From DASUZB01 sp036377075 (GTDB lineage: Bacteria; Actinomycetota; CALGFH01), in the NCBI GenBank assembly GCA_036377075.1, contig DASUZB010000301.1, positions 1 to 45,117 of the forward strand: 45,117 nt of DNA. The letters run 5' to 3'. Shown here one piece after another: positions 25,236 through 32,006 of the stretch. A program made the translations under genes and the position numbers. Numbering within the stretch: position 1 is the stretch's first letter; each line of letters starts with the position of its first letter. The notes beneath the pieces are model-generated. The model was not told where the DNA came from. It saw only the letters and a program-made list of their open reading frames with translations, and made no database searches.

Positions 25236-25325
25236 ATGGACTGGGAGAACCTGCTCGCCCTGCTGGTGGCGGTCGCGCTCACCGGCTACCTCGTCTACAC
25301 GCTGATCCGACCGGAGCGCTTCTGA
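25236..25325 (+). CDS. kdpF: KdpF, small subunit of the potassium-transporting ATPase
   Basis: A 29-aa single-helix peptide beginning MDWENLLALLVAVALTG and ending YTLIRPERF. The C-terminal Y.L..PE.F is the hallmark of KdpF, which stabilises the KdpABC complex in the membrane. Its TGA abuts the ATG of kdpA, so translation is coupled. Confidence 0.85.
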   Translation: MDWENLLALLVAVALTGYLVYTLIRPERF

Positions 25326-27062
25326 ATGGCCACCTCCGACGTCGTCCAGCCGCTGCTGCTGCTCGCCCTGGTGGCCGCGCTCACCCCGCCGCTCGGGGCG
25401 TACGTCGCCCACGCCATGGCCGGGGAGCGCACCCCGCTCAGCCGCGCGGTCGTCCCGCTCGAACGGGTCGTCTACCGCGGCCTGCGCCTGGCACCCGAGC
25501 GCGAGCAGACCTGGCAGGCGTACGCGCGCTCGCTGCTGGCCTTCTCGTTCGCCTCGATCGCCGGCCTCTACCTGCTCCAGCGCCTCCAGGGCCTGCTGCC
25601 GGGCAACCCCGACCGGTTCGCCGCGGTCGACCCCTACCTGGCGCTGAACACCGCCGTCTCCTTCGTGACCAACACCAACTGGCAGAACTACCTGGGTGAG
25701 CAGGCCATGAGCCACCTCACCCAGATGGCCGGCCTGGCCGTGCAGAACTTCGTCTCGGCCGGGGTCGGGCTGGCGGTCGCGATCGCGCTGATCCGTGGCA
25801 TCACCCGGCGCCGCCAGGAGACCATCGGCAACTTCTGGGTCGACCTCACCAGGGCCGTGCTGCACGTGCTGCTGCCACTCAGCATCCTCCTCGCAGTAGT
25901 GCTGCTGGCGCGCGGCGTGGTGGACAACTTCCACGGCGCCCACGAGGTCGCCACCCTGGCGGGCGCCGACCAGAGGATCACCGGCGGGCCGGTCGCCTCC
26001 CAGGAGGCCATCAAGGAGCTCGGCACCAACGGTGGCGGCTTCTACAACGCCAACTCCGCCCACCCGTTCGAGAACCCCGACCCGCTCACCAACTTCCTGG
26101 AGATGCTGGCGCTGCTGCTGGTCCCGTTCGCCCTCACCGCCACCTACGGGCGCATGGCCGGCTCGCGCCGCCAGGGCTGGGCGCTGTTCGCCGCCATGGC
26201 GCTGATCTGGGCCGCCATGGTCACCGTCGCGGTCAGCGCCGAGCAGGCCGGCAACCCGATCGTGGCCCGCGCCGGCGTCGACCAGCAGGCCGCCGGCGGC
26301 GCGCTCGCCCAGGCGGGCGGGAACATGGAGGGCAAGGAGGTCCGCTTCGGCGTCGGCGCCTCCGGCACCTTCGCCGCCAGCACCACCGGCACCTCGACCG
26401 GCGCGGTCGACTCCTTCCACGACTCCTACACCGCCATCGGCGGCCTGGTGCCGCTGTCGCACATGCTGCTCGGCGAGGTCTCGCCCGGCGGGGTCGGCAC
26501 CGGCCTGTACGGCATGCTGGTGTTCGTCCTGCTCGCCGTGTTCATCGCCGGGCTGATGGTGGGCCGCACGCCGGAGTGGCTCGGCAAGAAGATCCAGGCC
26601 CGCGAGGTCAAGCTCGCCGGCCTGGCGATCCTGATCATGCCCGCCACCGTGCTGGTCCTCACCGGCCTGGCGGCGGTGCTGGGCGTGGGCACCTCGTCGC
26701 GGCTCAACCTCGGCCCCCACGGGCTCAGCGAGATCCTCTACGCGTTCGCCTCGCAGGCCAACAACAACGGCTCCGCGTTCGCCGGCCTCACCGGCAACAC
26801 GCCCTTCTACAACCTCACCGGCGCGGTGGCGATGTTCGTCGGCCGGTTCCTGTTCATCCTGCCGGTGCTGGCGATCGCCGGCAGCCTCGCCGCCAAGGAG
26901 CGCGTGCCCGCCGGCCCGGGCACCTTCCCGACCGACACGCCGCTGTTCGTCGGCCTGCTGGTCGGCGTGGTGCTGATCGTCGGCGCGCTCACCTTCTTCC
27001 CGGTGCTGGCCCTCGGCCCCCTGGTCGAGCAGCTCCTGCAGGGCACCGGCCAGCTCTTCTAG
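25326..27062 (+). CDS. kdpA: KdpA, potassium-transporting ATPase K+-binding subunit
   Basis: This 578-aa K+-channel-like subunit has full family length. Family landmarks include VDPYLALNTAVSFVTNTNWQ (first pore loop), MAGLAVQNFVSAGVGLAVA, ELGTNGGGFYNANSAHPFEN (selectivity-filter region) and GNTPFYNLTGAVAMFVGRF. About ten TM helices are visible. KdpA selects K+ and passes it to KdpB through an internal tunnel. The start is the ATG at 25326, directly after the kdpF stop. There is no truncation or missing loop. Confidence 0.96.
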   Translation: MATSDVVQPLLLLALVAALTPPLGAYVAHAMAGERTPLSRAVVPLERVVYRGLRLAPEREQTWQAYARSLLAFSFASIAGLYLLQRLQGLLPGNPDRFAAVDPYLALNTAVSFVTNTNWQNYLGEQAMSHLTQMAGLAVQNFVSAGVGLAVAIALIRGITRRRQETIGNFWVDLTRAVLHVLLPLSILLAVVLLARGVVDNFHGAHEVATLAGADQRITGGPVASQEAIKELGTNGGGFYNANSAHPFENPDPLTNFLEMLALLLVPFALTATYGRMAGSRRQGWALFAAMALIWAAMVTVAVSAEQAGNPIVARAGVDQQAAGGALAQAGGNMEGKEVRFGVGASGTFAASTTGTSTGAVDSFHDSYTAIGGLVPLSHMLLGEVSPGGVGTGLYGMLVFVLLAVFIAGLMVGRTPEWLGKKIQAREVKLAGLAILIMPATVLVLTGLAAVLGVGTSSRLNLGPHGLSEILYAFASQANNNGSAFAGLTGNTPFYNLTGAVAMFVGRFLFILPVLAIAGSLAAKERVPAGPGTFPTDTPLFVGLLVGVVLIVGALTFFPVLALGPLVEQLLQGTGQLF

Positions 27063-27083
27063 TTCCCGAAAGGCGTTTCGTCG

Positions 27084-29129
27084 ATGGCAGGATCAACCCC
27101 GAAGCGGCTGTTGGAGCCGGCGATCGTGCGCGGCGCGCTGGTGGATGCGGTGCGCAAGCTCGACCCCCGGGTGCAGCTCCGCAACCCGGTGATGTTCGTG
27201 GTGATGGTCGGCAGCGTCCTGGTCACCCTGCGCTTCGCCGTCAACCTGCTGCGCGGCGGCGGGCCGGGTGGGATCGCCTTCACCGGCCAGGTCGCCCTGT
27301 GGCTGTGGTTCACCGTGCTGTTCGCCAACTTCGCCGAGGCGATGGCCGAGGGCCGCGGCAAGGCCCAGGCCGACGAGCTGCGCAAGACCCGAAAGGACAC
27401 GGTCGCCAGGCGGCTGCGCGCCGACGGCTCCACCGAGCGGGTGCCAGCCTCGGAGCTGCGCGCCGGCGACCGGGTGCTGGTCGAGGCCGGTGAGGTCATC
27501 CCCGGCGACGGCGAGGTCGAGGAGGGCATCGCCTCGGTCGACGAGTCGGCCATCACCGGCGAGTCGGCCCCGGTGATCCGCGAGTCGGGCGGGGACCGCT
27601 CGGCCGTCACCGGCGGCACCCGGGTGCTGTCGGACTGGATCCGGGTGCGGATCTCCTCCGAGCCGGGCAAGAGCTTCCTGGACCGCATGATCGCGCTGGT
27701 CGAGGGCGCAGCGCGCCAGAAGACGCCCAACGAGATCGCGCTGTCCATCCTGCTGAGCGTGCTCACCATCATCTTCCTGGTCGCGGTGGTGACGCTGCAG
27801 CCGTTCGCGGTCTACTCCGGGCGCCGGGCCGACGTGGTGGTGCTGATCGCCCTGCTCGTCTGCCTCATCCCCACCACCATCGGGGCGCTGCTCTCGGCCA
27901 TCGGCATCGCCGGCATGGACCGCATGGTGCAGCACAACGTGCTGGCGATGTCCGGTAGGGCGGTGGAGGCGGCCGGCGACGTCAACACCCTGCTGCTCGA
28001 CAAGACCGGCACGATCACGCTCGGCAACCGGGAGGCCACCGAGTTCCTCCCCATGCCCGGGGTGGAACTGGACGAGTTGGTCGACGCCGCACAGCTCTCG
28101 TCGCTGTCCGACGAGACGCCGGAGGGCCGCTCCATCGTGGTGCTCGCCAAGGAGCGCTACGGGCTGCGCGGCCGCGAGCTGCTGGAGCACCGCGCCCAGT
28201 TCGTCCCGTTCACCGCCCAGACGCGCATGTCCGGCGCCGACCTCGACGGCCGCCAGGTCCGCAAGGGCGCCGCCGACGCGGTCGTCGCCTGGGTCAGCGA
28301 GCACGGCGGCAAGGTCCCGGCCGAGCTGAACCCCGTGGTCGAGAAGATCTCCCGCGCCGGCGGCACCCCGCTGGTGGTGGCCGACGGCAACCGCGCCCTG
28401 GGCGTGATCCACCTCAAGGACATCGTCAAGGGCGGCATGCGCGACCGCTTCGACCAGCTCCGCCAGATGGGCATCCGCACGGTGATGATCACCGGCGACA
28501 ACCCGCTCACCGCCGCCGCGATCGCCAGCGAGGCGGGGGTCGACGACTTCCTCGCCCAGGCCACCCCCGAGCGCAAGCTCGAGCTGATCCGGACCGAACA
28601 GGGCGGCGGCAAGCTGATCGCGATGACCGGCGACGGCACCAACGACGCGCCCGCGCTGGCCCAGGCGGACGTCGGCGTGGCGATGAACACCGGCACGGTG
28701 GCCGCCAAGGAAGCCGGCAACATGGTCGACCTCGACTCCAACCCGACCAAGCTGATCGAGGTCGTCGAGATCGGCAAGCAGCTGCTGATCACCCGCGGCT
28801 CGCTGACCACCTTCTCGATCGCCAACGACGTGGCCAAGTACTTCGCCATCATCCCGGCCTTGTTCGCCGCCACCTACCCGGTGCTCGACCGGCTCAACGT
28901 GCTGCGGCTCGAGACGCCCCAGTCGGCGGTGCTGTCCGCGGTGATCTTCAACGCCCTGATCATCGTCGCCCTGATCCCGCTGGCCCTGCGCGGGGTGCGC
29001 TTCCGCCCCGTGTCCGCCGTCGCCCTGCTGCGCCGCAACCTGCTGGTCTACGGGCTGGGCGGGATCGTGCTGCCGTTCGTCGGCATCAAGCTGGTCGACC
29101 TGGTCATCACGCTCATCGGACTGGCTTAG
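27084..29129 (+). CDS. kdpB: KdpB, potassium-transporting P-type ATPase subunit
   Basis: This 681-aa P-type ATPase has the phosphorylation site D306 in LLLDKTGTITLGNR, the actuator motif SAITGESAPV, and the hinge MITGDNPLT and MTGDGTNDAPALAQADVG. The TGES serine (S161) corresponds to the serine whose phosphorylation inhibits E. coli KdpB, so that control could exist here. TM regions at about 37-55, 70-84, 220-245 and 250-275, plus three at the C-terminus. GAAAGGCG precedes the ATG. It drives high-affinity K+ uptake with KdpA and KdpC. Confidence 0.97.
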   Translation: MAGSTPKRLLEPAIVRGALVDAVRKLDPRVQLRNPVMFVVMVGSVLVTLRFAVNLLRGGGPGGIAFTGQVALWLWFTVLFANFAEAMAEGRGKAQADELRKTRKDTVARRLRADGSTERVPASELRAGDRVLVEAGEVIPGDGEVEEGIASVDESAITGESAPVIRESGGDRSAVTGGTRVLSDWIRVRISSEPGKSFLDRMIALVEGAARQKTPNEIALSILLSVLTIIFLVAVVTLQPFAVYSGRRADVVVLIALLVCLIPTTIGALLSAIGIAGMDRMVQHNVLAMSGRAVEAAGDVNTLLLDKTGTITLGNREATEFLPMPGVELDELVDAAQLSSLSDETPEGRSIVVLAKERYGLRGRELLEHRAQFVPFTAQTRMSGADLDGRQVRKGAADAVVAWVSEHGGKVPAELNPVVEKISRAGGTPLVVADGNRALGVIHLKDIVKGGMRDRFDQLRQMGIRTVMITGDNPLTAAAIASEAGVDDFLAQATPERKLELIRTEQGGGKLIAMTGDGTNDAPALAQADVGVAMNTGTVAAKEAGNMVDLDSNPTKLIEVVEIGKQLLITRGSLTTFSIANDVAKYFAIIPALFAATYPVLDRLNVLRLETPQSAVLSAVIFNALIIVALIPLALRGVRFRPVSAVALLRRNLLVYGLGGIVLPFVGIKLVDLVITLIGLA

Positions 29130-29138
29130 GAGAACCCC

Positions 29139-29717
29139 ATGCTCACCGACCTGCGCCGGGGACTGGTCGCCCTGGCCCTGTTCACCGTCATCACCGGCCT
29201 GGCCTACCCGCTGGTGGTCTTCGGCATCGGCCAGCTCGCCTTCCGGGGCGCCGCCGACGGCAGCCTGGTCGACCGGGACGGCAGGTTGGTCGGCTCGCGC
29301 CTGATCGGCCAGTCGTTCAGCGACCCGCGCTACTTCTGGGGCCGCCCGTCCGCCGCCGGGCAGGACGGCTACGACCCGACCGCCAGCGGCGCCTCCAACC
29401 TCGGGCCGACCTCGAAGAAGCTGAGCGACGAGGTGGCCGCGCGGCTGCGGGCGCTGCTGAAGGCCAACCCCGGCAAGACCGCCGCCGACGTCCCCGCCGA
29501 GCTGGTCACCGCCTCCGGTTCCGGCCTCGACCCGGACATCTCCCCGGCCGCCGCCGAGTTCCAGGTCGACCGGGTCGCCAAGGCCCGCGGTCTCGACCCG
29601 GCGACCGTGCGGCGGCTGGTGCGCGCCCACACCCAGGGCCGCTTCCTCGGCGTGCTCGGCGAGCCGCGGGTCAACGTGCTGGAGCTGAACCTCGCCCTCG
29701 ACGCGCTGGCACGGTGA
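29139..29717 (+). CDS. kdpC: KdpC, potassium-transporting ATPase accessory subunit
   Basis: This 192-aa protein has one N-terminal TM (LVALALFTVITGLAYPLVVF), then the family motifs IGQLAFRGAADGSLV, RLIGQSFSDPRYFWGRPSA, SGASNLGPTS, and SGSGLDPDISPAAAEFQ. It ends with the LGVLGEPRVNVLELNLAL segment. KdpC lies on the outside of the complex and raises its K+ affinity. Ribosome-binding site AGGAGAA before ATG. It ends 13 bp before the KdpD-N/Usp gene. Confidence 0.95.
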   Translation: MLTDLRRGLVALALFTVITGLAYPLVVFGIGQLAFRGAADGSLVDRDGRLVGSRLIGQSFSDPRYFWGRPSAAGQDGYDPTASGASNLGPTSKKLSDEVAARLRALLKANPGKTAADVPAELVTASGSGLDPDISPAAAEFQVDRVAKARGLDPATVRRLVRAHTQGRFLGVLGEPRVNVLELNLALDALAR

Positions 29718-29730
29718 TCATGGGTCCGCG

Positions 29731-30858
29731 ATGACCGACGACCACCTGCGCGCCGGCCGGCGCGGCCGCCTCAAGGTCTTCCTCGGCGCCGCCGCCGGGG
29801 TCGGCAAGACCTACGCCATGCTCGGTGAGGCCCGCGACCTCAAGGCAGCCGGCGTCGACGTCGTGGTCGGCTACCTCGAGCCCCACGGCCGCCGGGCCAC
29901 CGAGCAGCGCGCCGCCGGGCTGGAGGTGGCACCGCGCCGGGTCGCCCGCGTCGGCGGCCGCACCTTCACCGAGATGGACACCGACTGGCTGCTGCAGCGC
30001 GTCCCCCAGCTCTGCCTGGTCGACGAGCTGGCCCACACCAACCTGCCCGGCGGGCGCCACGACAAGCGCTGGCAGGACGTCGAGGAGCTGGTCGCCGCCG
30101 GGATCGACGTCTTCACCACCGTCAACATCCAGCACCTGGAGAGCCTCAACGACAAGGTCTTCGAGATCACCGGGGTGCGCGTGCGCGAGACCTTCCCCGA
30201 CCGGCTGCTGCACCAGGCCCACGAGGTAGTCCTCACCGACCTGCCGCCCGAGGCGCTGCGCGAGCGCATCGCCCAGGGCCGCGTCTACGCGCCGGAGAAG
30301 GTCCGCGCGGCGCTGACCAACTTCTTCCGCACCGACAACCTCACCGCGCTGCGCGCGCTCGCCCTGCGCGAGGTCGCCGAGCAGGAGGAGGGCAGCCTCA
30401 GCGAGGCCGAGCTCGCCGAGGAGGAGCCGGTCTCCCTCGGCGAGCGGGTGATGGTGTGCGTCGACGGCCGCCCCAACACCGCCGGCCTTGTCCGCCGAGC
30501 GGCGCGCATGGCGCGCCGCTCCGGCGGGCGCCTCTACGTGCTCCACGTCGAGCCCCAGGACGAGCGCGAGTCGCCCGAGGCGCACCAGCGGGTGGACGAG
30601 GCCGAGCGCCTCGGGGCCCGCCTGGGGGCGACCATGCTGCGCCGCGGCGGCGACGTGGCGGCGGAGATCGTCGCCGCGGCCCGCGAGCTCGGCGTCACCC
30701 AGATCGTGCTCGGCGAGTCGCACCGGCCACGCTGGAAGGAGCTGGTCGGCCAGACGATCATCGCGCGCATCCTGCGCGAGACCGACGGCGTCGACGTGCA
30801 CATCATCGCCGACGAGCGCGCCCGCACCGCCGGGCGGCCCGCCGGCCCAACGGAGTGA
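29731..30858 (+). CDS. Separate KdpD N-terminal (P-loop plus Usp) protein
   Basis: This 375-aa protein corresponds to the cytoplasmic half missing from the kinase at 23340-24902. Residues 1-225 are the KdpD domain with a Walker-A-like FLGAAAGVGKTYAML (K26), LVDELAHTN and TTVNIQHLESLND, and the ARAL/PERA-type helix ALTNFFRTDNLTALRALAL. Residues 245-365 are a universal-stress-protein domain (VMVCVDGRPNTAGLVRR, IVLGESHRPRWKELV). In KdpD this half binds nucleotide and adjusts kinase/phosphatase balance. It is last in kdpFABC, so the sensor's two halves are made from opposite operons. Confidence 0.92.
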   Translation: MTDDHLRAGRRGRLKVFLGAAAGVGKTYAMLGEARDLKAAGVDVVVGYLEPHGRRATEQRAAGLEVAPRRVARVGGRTFTEMDTDWLLQRVPQLCLVDELAHTNLPGGRHDKRWQDVEELVAAGIDVFTTVNIQHLESLNDKVFEITGVRVRETFPDRLLHQAHEVVLTDLPPEALRERIAQGRVYAPEKVRAALTNFFRTDNLTALRALALREVAEQEEGSLSEAELAEEEPVSLGERVMVCVDGRPNTAGLVRRAARMARRSGGRLYVLHVEPQDERESPEAHQRVDEAERLGARLGATMLRRGGDVAAEIVAAARELGVTQIVLGESHRPRWKELVGQTIIARILRETDGVDVHIIADERARTAGRPAGPTE

Positions 30859-30949
30859 CGAGCCGAGGCCGGCGGGCGCCATCTCCCGCGGTCACCTCCG
30901 CGCCATCGGCGGCATGCTGGTGCTACTGGGCTGCTAGCCTCGATGCGCG

Positions 30950-31177
30950 ATGGTGAACCGGACACAGGCACTGGTCCTCGGCTTCTTCCTGGTGGTCTTG
31001 GGCAGCGTGGTCATGATCTGGGCAGCCGCGCCCGACGTCTACGACCAAGCGCTCAGTTTCCCACCCAAGGGCCGCAGTGGACCCAGGTCGCCTTCCTGTC
31101 GTCTCAAGGGGCTCGGCCTCTGGATGCAGCGGCCTGGTCTGCCGGGATCCCGTTGCGGGCGTGCGCGTGCCGAATGA
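30950..31177 (+). CDS. Short membrane protein, possibly truncated
   Basis: A 75-aa frame with one clear TM (ALVLGFFLVVLGSVVMIWAA) after MVNRTQ. The segment up to about YDQALS looks like a conserved protein start; the remainder is basic and overlaps the 3' end of the opposite-strand gene. There is no good ribosome-binding site. It is probably a truncated gene. No family recognised. Confidence 0.4.
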   Translation: MVNRTQALVLGFFLVVLGSVVMIWAAAPDVYDQALSFPPKGRSGPRSPSCRLKGLGLWMQRPGLPGSRCGRARAE

Positions 31178-31640
31178 GCCTCGCCGCGATCAGGGAGTGG
31201 GTCACGAGCAGCGCAGGCACCAGCACCGTGAAGATGTACCAGGCCACCCCGAGCTGGAATCGGGGCATCTCGACCCGGAAGCCCTGAACGAATGCGTTGA
31301 CGAGGTCCCCGACGCCCTCCAGCGTGAAGATCCATACCACCACCGGCGCATACCGCCATCCGGTTCGCAGCGCCACGATGGAAAGCAAGGCGAGCACGGC
31401 GGCGATGAGGTCGCCATAGGCCGCCGGGACCGCAAAGTCGCGGGGGAGGCTGGGGTCCACCACGGTCGGGACGAGCAGGGTGAGGCCCAGGGTGCGGGAA
31501 AGGTGCAGGAGGAGCAGCGGGGTGAGCGCATCCTCGAGCGACAGCCGCGCCAACCGTGGCGCCCAGTACCACCTGGCCACAAGGGCGAACAGCAGGATGC
31601 TGCCGGCGATCTGCACCTGGAAGATGGTTCCGACGCTCAT
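31104..31640 (-). CDS. Multi-TM membrane protein, unknown function
   Basis: This 178-aa protein has about five hydrophobic helices: IAGSILLFALVARWYW, LLLLHLSRTLGLTLLVPTV, DLIAAVLALLSIVAL, APVVVWIFTLEGVGDLVNAF and LGVAWYIFTVLVPALLVTHS. The spacing of charged residues in VVDPSLPRDFAVPAAYGDL looks conserved-type. GTAGGAG precedes the ATG at 31640. A collapsed alpha/beta hydrolase ORF is 8 bp upstream on the same strand, so the pair may have been an operon. I do not recognise a named family. Confidence 0.7.
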   Translation of the reverse strand: MSVGTIFQVQIAGSILLFALVARWYWAPRLARLSLEDALTPLLLLHLSRTLGLTLLVPTVVDPSLPRDFAVPAAYGDLIAAVLALLSIVALRTGWRYAPVVVWIFTLEGVGDLVNAFVQGFRVEMPRFQLGVAWYIFTVLVPALLVTHSLIAARLIRHAHARNGIPADQAAASRGRAP

Positions 31641-31648
31641 GCTGGCTC

Positions 31649-31804
31649 CTACCCGACCTGCCGTTGGCCGCTGTTGGACTCTGCGAGGAATCCGACGAGG
31701 TGCCGTGCCAGCCTGGCCATGACCGGCGGACCGTCGCCGCCACGGCGTCCGTGGATCGTCGTCCCGGCCGTGGCGATGTCGAACGCTTCAAAACCATCGA
31801 ACAC
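31649..31804 (-). pseudogene. Alpha/beta hydrolase collapsed by an in-frame internal deletion
   Basis: The 51-codon frame opens with a GTG preceded by GGAAGGGAGAG, a well-placed ribosome-binding site. FDGFEAFDIATAGTTIHGRR and GGDGPPV match the N-terminus of epoxide-hydrolase/haloacetate-dehalogenase-type hydrolases, which would continue LLLLHG. Here it jumps in frame to MARLARHLVGFLAES, resembling the final helix of the same family. About 200 catalytic residues, including the whole active site, are absent. It cannot be an enzyme. Confidence 0.5.
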
Positions 31805-32006
31805 GAAGCTCTCCCTTCCAGACGAGCAGACTGCCGCTGTCCACCAGCCAGCTTGCGCGTCCGAATTCCCATCCGCCACGGGCCGAAGCCGCTGCGAAGC
31901 TGCTGCGATGCCGATGTGATGCCGCCAGATGCGAGTCTCCGTGCCCGGCGAGCTTGATCCGCTCGACGACGGCGGGACGGTCGTAGGTGAGGCGGGCAGC
32001 GTTCCC

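Noticed and set aside
27093..29630. 845-aa open frame antisense to kdpB and kdpC
   Set aside because: It is a GC-rich shadow. Its His/Asp/Gly-rich composition mirrors codons of the kdp genes, and it has no family signal.
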